From Sporanaerobium hydrogeniformans (GTDB taxonomy: Bacteria; Bacillota; Clostridia; Lachnospirales; Cellulosilyticaceae), in contig NZ_PEDL01000013.1 in NCBI RefSeq assembly GCF_002735925.1, positions 1 through 64,000 on the forward strand: DNA of 64,000 bases, read 5' to 3'. Position numbers and translations under genes: made by a program. Below are positions 25,088-34,308 of this stretch, piece by piece; positions within the stretch are counted from its first letter, which is position 1, and every line of letters begins with the position of its first letter. A model generated the notes under the pieces. It had not been told where the DNA came from. It saw only the letters and a list, made by a program, of their open reading frames with translations, and did not search any database.

Positions 25088-27292
25088 ATGAAATTACGTC
25101 AAAAATTAGCAGCCGTTCTTGCAGCTACTATGGTAGCAACAGCTATGCCAGTAATGGCAAAATCTGATTTTGCATTAACAAACGGTATCACAATCGCAAA
25201 AAAAGATGAGACAATTAACAATGGTAAATTAAGAATTACAATGAAAGATGCTGTAACAACTTCAGCCATGTTCTTTGTAAACTTAGAAAATGCAGAATGG
25301 AATGTACCAACTACATCAACTAATGCAACATCAACATCAGGTACAGCATTAACAAATGTAACTGTACAATATAAGAAAAATAACAAAAATGAAGTTGAAG
25401 TAACTGTAACAAAACCAGTTGGTGGAACAGGTATGGAAGAGTTTGTTATCCCATTAGATGTTAAATTAACAGGTGGAGATGCAACAGTAGCAGTAGATGG
25501 TAACGGAACAGTTATCTCTGATATGGCTCCAGTTGTATTTGCTAAAACTACAGATTCAAAAGCAGCTGTAACAGCAGCAGATTCTAAAAATATTTATAAA
25601 ACAGGTGTTGTAGCTGATGTAACTATCGAAGAAACAATCGCTGGTTCAATCGGAACAAACACAATCACAGTTAGCCTTGATAACACAGACTATGAGTTTG
25701 TAGGCTTAACAGCTGGTAACCTTAAATTCTCTAAAGGTTTCTCAAGCTTCACAACTTCAAACGTAACTTTAAAACAAGATGGTGCTACTGTAACATCTGT
25801 TACTGATGATGAATTCACATTCACATTAAGTGGTGCTGCTCAAAATGCTCCAGGTCGTGTAGTGATTGAAGGTGCTAAAGTTAGATTAAAATCTGGTAAA
25901 ACTGTAAACCCAGGTGATGAAATCGCTGTAACTGTTGAAGGTGAAGGTGTAACAACAACTACAGTTAAAGTTGCAGAAGCTAAAGAGCTTGGTAGCTCAT
26001 TAGAAATGAAAGACAAAAAAGTAGTAGATATGGTTGCTGGTAAAGATCAAAAAATCACATTTACACTTAAAGAAAATGTAGATGACAGTATCCTTGATAA
26101 CAGAACAATCGAAGTAAGACTTAACCAAGGTTTCTTAGCGAACACAGAAGTAACAGGTTCTAACCTTACATCTGGTACAGCAGTTAATGCAATCAAAAAC
26201 GCTATCAAAGTGAACGATGGCACAGCAGGTGCAGACGTTACAGCATTCACACTTGTTACAGATAAAGATGATCGTGTAATTGGTTTTGATTTTGCAGTAG
26301 CAGCTGGTGAATTAGAAGCTGACAAAAACGACGAAATCAAATTTGAAGATGTTAAAGTGTACATGCCAGTTGACAAAACAGGTGATGTAGTGATTTCTGC
26401 TGAAGGCCGCGCATTAGGACAAACTGTAGAAGTAACAGCTCTTAATGTAACAGCTCCAGTTGAAGTAACAAGTGAAGAATTTACACTTAAAGTTGGTCTT
26501 AAAGATCAAAAAGGTGGAAAACTTGTTATCACAGAAACAGACAAAGGAAGATTAAAACAAGGTGAAAATCTTGTTATCGCTATTGATAAAAAAGATGATG
26601 GTTTTGTTTTCACAGGTAAACCAGTTGTTAAAGTAACAGAAGGTGACCTTAAACTTGACCTTGATAAGATGGACTATACAGACGGAACAATCATCATTCC
26701 AGTATCTCGTGCATCAAAAACAGCTTCAACAATCACCATTACAGAAATGCCAATCAAAGTTGACCGTACAGTTCCAGAAGGTAAATACGATCTTAAACTT
26801 ACTGGCGCTGCAGTTCAACCAGGATGCATCTTTGGTTCAGTTAAAGTAGAAGATTTCATCAATGTAGGAACACCAAATACTCAAGACCTTTCAGCTAATG
26901 GTTTAAGAAAAGGTAAAACAAGCTTCGTAATCGGCTCAAACAAATACCTTGTAAACGGTATAGAGTTAGAAATGGATGCAGCAGCATACCTTGATCCAGC
27001 TGGACGTACAATGGTTCCATTAAGATTTGTTGCAAATGCTCTTGGTATTGATGATAAAGAAATTTACTTTGCAAGCAATACAGCAACAATCGTAGCTGGT
27101 AGCAAAACAATTTCTTTAGAAATCGGAAGCAAAACAGCTAAATTAAATGGTGTAGCAGTACGTACTATGGACGTAGCTCCAGTTCTTAAAAATGAAAGAA
27201 CATATGTACCAGTAGGTGAAATCGCATCTCTTCTTGGTGTAGATGCTAAATGGGATGGCGAAACACAAACTGCAACATTTATCAATGAATAA
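25088..27292 (+). CDS. Secreted surface protein with C-terminal copper-amine-oxidase-N-like domain (paralogue 2)
   Basis: The 734-residue protein starts with almost the same signal peptide as its neighbours (KLRQKLAAVLAATMVATAMP). Shared blocks include VFAKTTDSKAAVT followed by KNIYKTGVVADVTIEE, RTIEVRLNQGFL, and KVGLKDQKGGKLVITETDKG. The C-terminal stalk-like domain (about 613-734) includes GRTMVPLRFVANALG and RTYVPVGEIASLLGV. It differs from paralogue 1 in the middle region. A separate promoter and terminator allow independent expression. The function is inferred as for paralogue 1: a major surface-layer component or a variant of it. Confidence 0.88.
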   Translation: MKLRQKLAAVLAATMVATAMPVMAKSDFALTNGITIAKKDETINNGKLRITMKDAVTTSAMFFVNLENAEWNVPTTSTNATSTSGTALTNVTVQYKKNNKNEVEVTVTKPVGGTGMEEFVIPLDVKLTGGDATVAVDGNGTVISDMAPVVFAKTTDSKAAVTAADSKNIYKTGVVADVTIEETIAGSIGTNTITVSLDNTDYEFVGLTAGNLKFSKGFSSFTTSNVTLKQDGATVTSVTDDEFTFTLSGAAQNAPGRVVIEGAKVRLKSGKTVNPGDEIAVTVEGEGVTTTTVKVAEAKELGSSLEMKDKKVVDMVAGKDQKITFTLKENVDDSILDNRTIEVRLNQGFLANTEVTGSNLTSGTAVNAIKNAIKVNDGTAGADVTAFTLVTDKDDRVIGFDFAVAAGELEADKNDEIKFEDVKVYMPVDKTGDVVISAEGRALGQTVEVTALNVTAPVEVTSEEFTLKVGLKDQKGGKLVITETDKGRLKQGENLVIAIDKKDDGFVFTGKPVVKVTEGDLKLDLDKMDYTDGTIIIPVSRASKTASTITITEMPIKVDRTVPEGKYDLKLTGAAVQPGCIFGSVKVEDFINVGTPNTQDLSANGLRKGKTSFVIGSNKYLVNGIELEMDAAAYLDPAGRTMVPLRFVANALGIDDKEIYFASNTATIVAGSKTISLEIGSKTAKLNGVAVRTMDVAPVLKNERTYVPVGEIASLLGVDAKWDGETQTATFINE

Positions 27293-27307
27293 TTAAAGTA
27301 ATACATG

Positions 27308-27352
27308 TATAGAAAAAGCTATAGCCCTCAAGGGCTATAGCCTTTTTCTATA
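27308..27352 (+). terminator. Terminator after surface-protein gene 2
   Basis: TATAGAAAAAGCTATAGCCCT pairs with AGGGCTATAGCCTTTTTCTATA across a tiny loop, with an internal T-run on the right arm. Confidence 0.88.
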
Positions 27353-27638
27353 CTAGGATATAATTAAATATTACAAATTAAATACAAAATTAATACAAGA
27401 TAAAGTTTAACTTGTGATTAAATGAATAAAAATATATAATCAGAATATAAAAATATTAATTTAGATTATATTAATACAGAAAAAAATATAACATAGCTAA
27501 TATTCAGCTTATAATATTACAATAAAATTACAGATTGAATATTAGATTGACTTAAAAAAATATAGAATATATAATCTAAATTGATAAAAAGAACTTTTCA
27601 AATTCTTTTAACAAAATTAAGAAGGGGGACGTGAAATA
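27353..27638 (+). promoter_or_regulatory. Promoter region of surface-protein gene 3
   Basis: TTGACT (27547-27552) and TATAAT (27570-27575) with a 17-bp spacer precede a leader of about 55 nt and an AAGGGGG ribosome site. The remaining DNA from 27353 is AT-rich with no gene. Confidence 0.7.
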
Positions 27639-29888
27639 ATGAAACTACGTCAAAAAGTCGCTATGTTATTAGCTGCAGCTATGGTAGTAACAGCTGTACC
27701 AGCAATGACAATGGCAAAATCAGATTTCGCTTTAACAAACGGGATTATAGTCAAAGAAAAGGATAAGACTATTGACCAAAATGCTAATCTTAAAATTACT
27801 CTTAAAGATGCTTTAACAGCAAGTCCAACAACATCAAGTATTTTCTTCGTTAATCTTGCAAATGCAAAATGGGAAGATACAGGAAAGACTGAAACAACTA
27901 TAGCTACAGGGGTAACAATTAAGAAAAATAATGATACTGAATTACAAGTAAATGTTAAGACTAATTTAGCAAAGGAAGCTGAAATATTTGTTCCGCTAAA
28001 TGGAGTAAAAGTAACAGGCGGAGATGCAACAATAGCTGTAGATGGTAATGGAACAGTTATCTCTGATATGGCTCCAGTTGTATTTGCAAAAACTAGTGAT
28101 AAAAAAGCAACTGTAAGTTTTGGTGATGCTAAAAATATTTACAAAAATGGTACAGTAGCAGATATTACTATTGAAGAACCTCTTAAAGGTACTATGGGAA
28201 CATCACAATGGGTTGTTCTTGAATTAGACAACACAGATTATATGTTTGTTCTTGATACTTTAACAGCAGGTTCTACATCAAATGGTGACTTTAATTATGA
28301 ATTATCTAAAGGTTTCTCAGCAGGTGCAACTGTTAGCAATGCTTCTTATGTAAGAGTTGATGGCGAAGATGACCAAAGCAGTATTATCTTCCAATTAACA
28401 ATGGCTGGAAATTCTGCATCAGCTCCAGGTAGAATTAAAATTAAAGATTTACCAATCAAATTAAAAGCTTCTAGAAACTTCGTTGAAGATGACACAATTA
28501 ACTTAACAGTTAAAAGTGGAAATAGTGACGATAAAGTAAGCGAAACAACAGGTAAAGTTGCTGTAGCTAAAAAATTAAGCTGTTCAATTGAAATGAAAGA
28601 TAAGAAAACAGTAGATATCGTTGCTGGTAAAAATGAAAAAGTTAAATTTACTGTATTAGAAAACGTAAATGATAGTATGCTTGATAGAATGATGGAAGTA
28701 AGAATTGACAATGCTTTCTTCGCAGATGGCAAAGTTAAAGGTAATAAAGTAACTGATCAAACAATGAAAGTTACAACAAAATTTGCTACCGATACAGATT
28801 ATACAGCAGCAAGCGCAGGTGGTTACACAGGTCTTTCTGACTTTACATGGGTAAAAAATAAAGATGATGAAGTTATCGGTTTTGACTTTACTGTTCCAAG
28901 CGGTGTAAGACAAGCGGATATCGACAAAATTGATTTTTCTGATGTAAAAGTATATGTACCAGTTGACAAAAAAGGTGATGTAAAAATCACAGTTAATGGA
29001 CGCGCAATTGGTGATGAAATCTCTACAGTAGCAGTTAATGCTGTTGTTCCTTTTGAATTATCTAATGATCAACTTACAGTAAAAGTTGGTATTAAAGAAC
29101 AAGTTGGTGGTAAACTTGTAATTAAAGAAACTGATAAAGCAAGATTTGATCAAAACAATCCACTTGAAATCACATTTGACAAACAAGATGATGGTTTCTC
29201 ATTCTCTGGTAAACCTACTGTAAAAGTAGTTGAAGGTGACCTTAAATTAGATATGGATAATATCAAAGATGCAGGTGACAAAATTACTATTCCAGTATTA
29301 CGTAAATCTACAGTAGCATCTACAGTAGAAATTACAGATTTCAAGATTAAAGTTGACCGTACAGTACCACAAGGTAAATATGATCTTAAATTAAATGGTA
29401 AAGCAATTGAGCCAGGTTGTGCAATGGGTAGCTTAACAGTTAAAGATTTCCTTAACGTAGCAACTGCTAACACAGAAGATCTTTCTACAAACAATGGCTT
29501 AAGAAAAGGTACAGCTGCTTTCGTAATCGGTAGCGATAAGTTCCTTGTTAATGGTATCGAAAAAACTATGGATGCAAAAGCATACTTAGATCCAGCTGGA
29601 CGTACAATGGTTCCATTAAGATTTGTTGCTAATGCTCTTGGTATTGAAGATACAAGTATCTACTATGCTCAAAAAACTGCAACAATCGTAGCTGGTTCAA
29701 AAACAATCAGTGTAGCACTTGGCGACAAAGTTGCTAAAATCAATGGTGTAGCAGCAAAAGTTATGGACGTAGCTCCAACAATGGTAAATGATAGAGTTTA
29801 TGTTCCAGTTGGAGAACTTGCTAACCTTCTTTCTGTAAAAGCAGAATGGAATGGTGAAACTCAAACAGCTACATTTACAGTAGAATAA
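27639..29888 (+). CDS. Secreted surface protein with C-terminal copper-amine-oxidase-N-like domain (paralogue 3)
   Basis: The 749-residue member of the trio has signal peptide KLRQKVAMLLAAAMVVTAVP and a body with the shared blocks VFAKTSDKKATVSFGDAKNI, KVGIKEQVGGKLVIKETDKA and KVDRTVPQGKYDLKLNGKAI. The C-terminal stalk-like domain (about 627-749) includes GRTMVPLRFVANALG and RVYVPVGELANLLSV. In the C-terminal half it is closer to paralogue 2 than to paralogue 1. It is the last gene before the glycan cluster, and a terminator isolates it from the O-antigen-ligase-like gene. Confidence 0.88.
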   Translation: MKLRQKVAMLLAAAMVVTAVPAMTMAKSDFALTNGIIVKEKDKTIDQNANLKITLKDALTASPTTSSIFFVNLANAKWEDTGKTETTIATGVTIKKNNDTELQVNVKTNLAKEAEIFVPLNGVKVTGGDATIAVDGNGTVISDMAPVVFAKTSDKKATVSFGDAKNIYKNGTVADITIEEPLKGTMGTSQWVVLELDNTDYMFVLDTLTAGSTSNGDFNYELSKGFSAGATVSNASYVRVDGEDDQSSIIFQLTMAGNSASAPGRIKIKDLPIKLKASRNFVEDDTINLTVKSGNSDDKVSETTGKVAVAKKLSCSIEMKDKKTVDIVAGKNEKVKFTVLENVNDSMLDRMMEVRIDNAFFADGKVKGNKVTDQTMKVTTKFATDTDYTAASAGGYTGLSDFTWVKNKDDEVIGFDFTVPSGVRQADIDKIDFSDVKVYVPVDKKGDVKITVNGRAIGDEISTVAVNAVVPFELSNDQLTVKVGIKEQVGGKLVIKETDKARFDQNNPLEITFDKQDDGFSFSGKPTVKVVEGDLKLDMDNIKDAGDKITIPVLRKSTVASTVEITDFKIKVDRTVPQGKYDLKLNGKAIEPGCAMGSLTVKDFLNVATANTEDLSTNNGLRKGTAAFVIGSDKFLVNGIEKTMDAKAYLDPAGRTMVPLRFVANALGIEDTSIYYAQKTATIVAGSKTISVALGDKVAKINGVAAKVMDVAPTMVNDRVYVPVGELANLLSVKAEWNGETQTATFTVE

Positions 29889-29906
29889 TTAGACATTGTC
29901 TAAGTT

Positions 29907-29941
29907 AAAAGCTATGAGAGGATACTCTCATAGCTTTTTTA
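29907..29941 (+). terminator. Terminator after surface-protein gene 3
   Basis: AAAAGCTATGAGAG pairs with CTCTCATAGCTTTTTT around a short loop. Confidence 0.92.
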
Positions 29942-30013
29942 ATGTCTAAAAGTATGTTAAACTATAAAATATAAATAAAATCGAAATATAAGATAGAGAA
30001 GGGTGTAATAAAG

Positions 30014-31879
30014 GTGGAAAACATAAAAGGAAATACGCAGGAGAAGAATGAACAAAGAGTAAATAGGCTACTGATGCTTCCAATTCTATTCATGATAGGT
30101 CTTGTACCTTTGGTTGTAAGGCTAAAGGAGTTAGTGTTAGATGGCCTATTAGAAGAAACCTTTAGTCAAAGTGTAATGAATGATTTTTATTCTCAATACA
30201 AAGCAACAGTCATAATCGCTCTGGTCATAGGGATGATTATACTTTTGTTTTTATGTTATAACAAGACATGGTTAAAAAAAGATACCAAAATAAAAATTTA
30301 CCTTATAAGTAGTAGTCTATTGATCCTTATGACAGGCTTAGCTACCTTGCTATCACCCTATAAGCAAGTCGCTTTATGGGGAGCACCTGACAGAGCAGAA
30401 GGGATGATTATGTTCCTTTGTTATATGACAATGATGTGGTATAGCATTTATAGCTTCAATGACCCTAAACTTTATAAGTTAATAGTTAGGAGCGCAAGTT
30501 TTGTAACGATAGTGATGACTTTCATAGGCTTTACCCAGTACATAGGTAGAGATGTTTTGATTAGTGATTTAGGACTTAAGCTCATTGTGCCAGAAAGCTT
30601 AAAGGAAATACGAGAAACTATTACCGTAAGCTTTGAAAAAGCAAGGATTACAGGTACTTTATATAATCCTAACTATGTAGGAAGCTTTGCAGTAGTACTC
30701 ATACCTCTTTTTGCAGTAGTCATTCCACAAGAAAAACGTTTATTTAAGAAAGTCTTTTTAGGTGTGATGATTGTCTGCAATCTTTTTTTACTCTTAGGAA
30801 GTGGTTCAAGAGCAGGTATGGTAGGCTTAGGTGTTAGTTTATTGGTAGTAATCTTATTATTAGCTAAAAAAATACTCAAGAAGCTAAAAAGATTGAGTCA
30901 AAATAAAAAATTAGCAGTAGGAATAGTAGCAACTATTTTAATAGTAGTGACTACAACTCTTTTCATAACAAAAGATATAGCATTAGGAAAACTTAAAAGC
31001 TTGGTAAGTGAAGGCGTAGCCTTATTGACACCAGTGAGTAAGGATTATGATTATAAGGATAACTTACCTATTAGGGATATGCGTGTACAAGAGGGCAAGC
31101 TAACCCTTGTGACACAAGAGCATGAGCTGAATTTGGAGGTTCAAAAGGAAGGGATTGTATTTACAACAGAGACAGGTGAAAAAGTAGATTATTATTTAGT
31201 AGACGACATGTACCTTACAGAAGACAGCCGCTTTTCGCCTATTAAGTTTTCCTTATTTTACCGTACAGACACACCTAATGTAGTAGGTGCCATAGGTGTT
31301 ATAGAAAATGAGAAGGCACGGTTTTTGTACCACTTAGGTGGAGAAGCAGGCTTTACTCTTGTTCATCCTTATGATCAAAGAGCGATTGAAATAGTGGATG
31401 CAGAGAGTATAGGCTTTAGAGGAAAGGAGCTATTAGGTTCTTCAAGGGGCTATATTTGGTCACGTACGCTTCCTTTATTAAAAGAAACTTGGCTTATTGG
31501 CAAAGGACCAGATACCTATGCCATGGTTTTTCCGCAGAATGATTACTGGGGAAAATATTATGCGCTTAGTGATATTTATACTGTGGTGGATAAACCGCAC
31601 AATCTTTATTTGCAAATAGCTGTTAATCAAGGAATAATTGCACTTTTAAGTTTCTTAGTGATGGTTCTTGTCTACATAGTCGATAGCTTTAAACTCTATG
31701 GTTTGAAAAAACATTATGGAGTGGATGAGCTCATAGGTTTAGGGATGCTGTTATCTGTCATAGGGTATTTAGCAGCAGGCATATTTAATGACTCATCCGT
31801 ATCGGTAGCACCTCTGTTTTGGGTACTATTAGGCATAGGGATTGCAAGCAACTATAGAGTAGCAAAGAAAAGAGATTAG
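30014..31879 (+). CDS. O-antigen ligase/polymerase-like membrane protein (copy 1)
   Basis: GTG start; 621 residues. The protein has about ten transmembrane helices, with the Wzy_C/WaaL-like core GTLYNPNYVGSFAVVLIPLF and SGSRAGMVGLGVSL near 215-275, and the late motif VVDKPHNLYLQIAVNQGIIA near 525. Between them, residues about 341-465 form an extra hydrophilic, beta-rich domain outside the usual fold. It probably polymerises or ligates lipid-linked glycan on the outer membrane face. A paralogue of the same size lies at 42926-44788. It opens the glycan gene cluster, 12 bp before the aminotransferase gene. Confidence 0.88.
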   Translation: MENIKGNTQEKNEQRVNRLLMLPILFMIGLVPLVVRLKELVLDGLLEETFSQSVMNDFYSQYKATVIIALVIGMIILLFLCYNKTWLKKDTKIKIYLISSSLLILMTGLATLLSPYKQVALWGAPDRAEGMIMFLCYMTMMWYSIYSFNDPKLYKLIVRSASFVTIVMTFIGFTQYIGRDVLISDLGLKLIVPESLKEIRETITVSFEKARITGTLYNPNYVGSFAVVLIPLFAVVIPQEKRLFKKVFLGVMIVCNLFLLLGSGSRAGMVGLGVSLLVVILLLAKKILKKLKRLSQNKKLAVGIVATILIVVTTTLFITKDIALGKLKSLVSEGVALLTPVSKDYDYKDNLPIRDMRVQEGKLTLVTQEHELNLEVQKEGIVFTTETGEKVDYYLVDDMYLTEDSRFSPIKFSLFYRTDTPNVVGAIGVIENEKARFLYHLGGEAGFTLVHPYDQRAIEIVDAESIGFRGKELLGSSRGYIWSRTLPLLKETWLIGKGPDTYAMVFPQNDYWGKYYALSDIYTVVDKPHNLYLQIAVNQGIIALLSFLVMVLVYIVDSFKLYGLKKHYGVDELIGLGMLLSVIGYLAAGIFNDSSVSVAPLFWVLLGIGIASNYRVAKKRD

Positions 31880-31890
31880 GAGTCTTATAA

Positions 31891-33021
31891 ATGGGAAAAA
31901 AGAGAATTTATCTATCATCTCCCCATATGAGTGAGGAAGGATATGAAAAGCATTACATAAAAGAAGCCTTTGACACCAATTGGATTGCACCCTTAGGTGA
32001 GAATGTAGATGCATTTGAAAAGGAGTTAGTAGCTAAGATAAACAAGGAGCCAGATGAACCACTGTATGCAGCCGCTTTATCATCTGGAACAGCGGCTATC
32101 CACCTTGCCCTTAAAGCAGTAGGAGTAGGGGAAGGAGATATTGTGTTATGTCAAGACCTTACCTTTTCAGCTACAGTGAATCCTGTTATTTATCAAAATG
32201 CAACTCCTGTATTTATTGATAGTGATCATGCAACCTGGAATATGGATCCAGCACTATTAAGGAAGGCTTTAGGAAAATATAAAGACCGTGTAAAGGCAGT
32301 GATGGTGGTTCATTTATATGGTATAGCAGCAGATATGGACCCTATTATAAAGCTCTGTCAGGCATACAATGTGCCACTTATCGAGGATGCAGCTGAAAGT
32401 TTAGGAACGACTTACAAGGGAAGACATACAGGAACCTTTGGACAGTATGGCATCTATTCCTTTAATGGTAATAAGATTATTACTACCTCTGGTGGAGGCA
32501 TACTAGTAGCCAGGGACAAAGAAAAAATAAGTAAAGCACGCTTTTGGGCAACCCAGTCTAGAGATGCTGCCAGGCATTACGAACATAGCGAACTGGGCTT
32601 TAACTATCGGATGAGTAATGTATTAGCAGGCATTGGCAGAGGACAGCTTAAGGTGCTGGAAGAGCGCATTCAAAAGAAAAGGTATATTTATAAATACTAC
32701 AAGAGGGAGCTTGAAAATTTAGAGGGACTTAGTATGATGCCTATGCCAAGCTTCCAAGAGAGTAATTGCTGGCTCAGCTGCATTACCTTAAAAGGTAAGG
32801 TAAGACCCATTGATATTATTGTAGCACTAGAAAAAGAGAATATCGAAAGTAGACCACTTTGGAAACCTATGCATCAGCAACCTTTCTTTGAAAAGTATGA
32901 TTTTATAGGGGAAGGTATAAGTAAGATTTTATTTGAAACGGGCTTATGTTTGCCAAGTGATACTAAAATGACAGATGAGGAGCTTGATAAGGTTATCGCT
33001 GTTATTAAAGGCTTATTTTAA
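31891..33021 (+). CDS. DegT/DnrJ/EryC1 family aminotransferase (EpsN/PglE-like)
   Basis: The 376-residue PLP enzyme begins RIYLSSPHMSEEGYEKHYIK, with the AALSSGTAAIHLALKA loop near 63 and PLP lysine in SFNGNKIITTSGGG near 190. It is typical of the PglE/EpsN subgroup that aminates UDP-4-keto-6-deoxy-GlcNAc to the 4-amino sugar. The next two genes are a PglC/EpsL-like transferase and a PglD/EpsM-like acetyltransferase, so the trio fits UDP-N,N'-diacetylbacillosamine synthesis and use. The matching 4,6-dehydratase is not in this window. Its stop overlaps the next start (TAATG). Confidence 0.92.
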   Translation: MGKKRIYLSSPHMSEEGYEKHYIKEAFDTNWIAPLGENVDAFEKELVAKINKEPDEPLYAAALSSGTAAIHLALKAVGVGEGDIVLCQDLTFSATVNPVIYQNATPVFIDSDHATWNMDPALLRKALGKYKDRVKAVMVVHLYGIAADMDPIIKLCQAYNVPLIEDAAESLGTTYKGRHTGTFGQYGIYSFNGNKIITTSGGGILVARDKEKISKARFWATQSRDAARHYEHSELGFNYRMSNVLAGIGRGQLKVLEERIQKKRYIYKYYKRELENLEGLSMMPMPSFQESNCWLSCITLKGKVRPIDIIVALEKENIESRPLWKPMHQQPFFEKYDFIGEGISKILFETGLCLPSDTKMTDEELDKVIAVIKGLF

Positions 33022-33644
33022 TGAGTAAAGTGGGTGAGAACATGTACATGAGGTGGAAGCGTATAGCGGATTTTATAGGGGCTATGCTGTTAATTTTTAT
33101 AACGTTTCCTGTTATGCTAATGGTCGCTTTAGTGATCAAACTAGAAGATCCGAAAGGACCTATCCTATTTAAACAAAAAAGACCTGGTAAAAATGAAGTT
33201 ATTTTTACGATATACAAGTTTAGAACAATGAAGATAGCTACCCATGATACGGAAGGCAATCCTTTATCAGATATGGAGCGTATGATGAAGGTAGGTAAGA
33301 TTATTAGGAAATTAAGTTTAGATGAGCTCCCTCAATTTTTCAATGTCCTAAAAGGCGAAATGAGTTTTATCGGCCCACGTCCCCTTCTTGTGCAATATTT
33401 ACCTTACTATAGTGAAGAGCAACGCAAAAGGCATCATGTCAGACCGGGCATAAGTGGCTGGGCACAGGTGAATGGGCGCAATAGCCTGAGCTGGGAAGAA
33501 AAATTTCAATTAGATATATGGTATGTGGAGCATATGAGTCTTAGCTTAGATGTGAAAATTATTTTGAAAACACTAAAAAATGTCTTTATGAGTAAAGACA
33601 TTAACAACTCACAAAAGCATACAATGACATACTTTGGGGAGTGA
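33021..33644 (+). CDS. Undecaprenyl-phosphate sugar-1-phosphate transferase (EpsL/PglC-like)
   Basis: A small monotopic phosphoglycosyl transferase of 207 residues. It has an N-terminal reentrant membrane helix (DFIGAMLLIFITFPVMLMVA), then DPKGPILFKQKRPGKN, FRTMK, LRKLSLDELPQFFNVLKGEM and the C-terminal RPGISGWAQVNGRNSLSW. It moves a sugar phosphate, probably diNAcBac-1-P, to undecaprenyl phosphate and so starts a glycan. The ATG at 33021 overlaps the previous stop; the ATG at 33042 (MYMRWKRIADF) fits the family N-terminus better and may be the true start. Confidence 0.93.
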   Translation: MSKVGENMYMRWKRIADFIGAMLLIFITFPVMLMVALVIKLEDPKGPILFKQKRPGKNEVIFTIYKFRTMKIATHDTEGNPLSDMERMMKVGKIIRKLSLDELPQFFNVLKGEMSFIGPRPLLVQYLPYYSEEQRKRHHVRPGISGWAQVNGRNSLSWEEKFQLDIWYVEHMSLSLDVKIILKTLKNVFMSKDINNSQKHTMTYFGE

Positions 33645-33648
33645 TGGG

Positions 33649-34278
33649 ATGAGACGTTTATTGATAGTTGGAGCAGGAGGACATGGTAAAGTTGTTTTAG
33701 AAATGGCTCAGGCTATGGGAGGCTATGATGCCATTTGCTTTATAGATGATCAACTGGTAGGAGAGAAGGTGCTAGGGCATCAGGTTGTAGGTAAAATAGC
33801 TGATTGTAAAGAACTTCAACAAAGCTTTCAAGAAGCTATAGTAGCTATAGGTGATAATGCACTTCGATTAGAGTTAACGAAAAAGTTATTGGTAATGGGG
33901 TATAAAATGCCTCCTATCATTCATCCTAAAGCTATTATTAGTAGGTCTGCTCAAATAGGTGAAGGCACAGTAGTTATGCCTCTTGCGGTAGTTAATGCTG
34001 AGGTCACTATCAATCAAGCAGTTATAGTTAATACAGGGGTAATAGTGGAGCATGATTGCAGGGTCGAAGCAGGGGTACATCTCTCACCACGTTCTAGCCT
34101 AGGAGGAACAGTTTATATAGGAGAAAAAAGCTGGATAGGTATGGGGGCAAGTGTCATTCATACTATTCATATAGGAAGCAATGTGATAGTGGGAGCAGGT
34201 GCTGTGGTAATTAGAAATATAAAAGATGGAGTAAAAGTAGTAGGAGTACCTGCTAAAGAAATAGTAGATAAAGGTTAA
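33649..34278 (+). CDS. Sugar O/N-acetyltransferase (EpsM/PglD-like, NeuD family)
   Basis: ATG at 33649 after GGGGAG gives 209 residues; the longer frame from a TTG at 33634 is less likely. The N-terminal Rossmann-like piece RRLLIVGAGGHGKVVLEMA binds the nucleotide sugar, and the C-terminal left-handed beta-helix (about 85-205, hexapeptides such as AQIGEGTVVMPLAVVNAEVT) binds acetyl-CoA. His in EHDCRVEAGVHLSP is the predicted catalytic base. It probably acetylates the 4-amino group made by the upstream aminotransferase. Confidence 0.92.
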   Translation: MRRLLIVGAGGHGKVVLEMAQAMGGYDAICFIDDQLVGEKVLGHQVVGKIADCKELQQSFQEAIVAIGDNALRLELTKKLLVMGYKMPPIIHPKAIISRSAQIGEGTVVMPLAVVNAEVTINQAVIVNTGVIVEHDCRVEAGVHLSPRSSLGGTVYIGEKSWIGMGASVIHTIHIGSNVIVGAGAVVIRNIKDGVKVVGVPAKEIVDKG

Positions 34279-34308
34279 AGTAAACATGAGTTGAAAGGTG
34301 GATGCAAG

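Noticed and set aside
26643..26849. Plus-strand ORF inside surface-protein gene 2
   Set aside because: Shadow frame within a strongly supported coding sequence.
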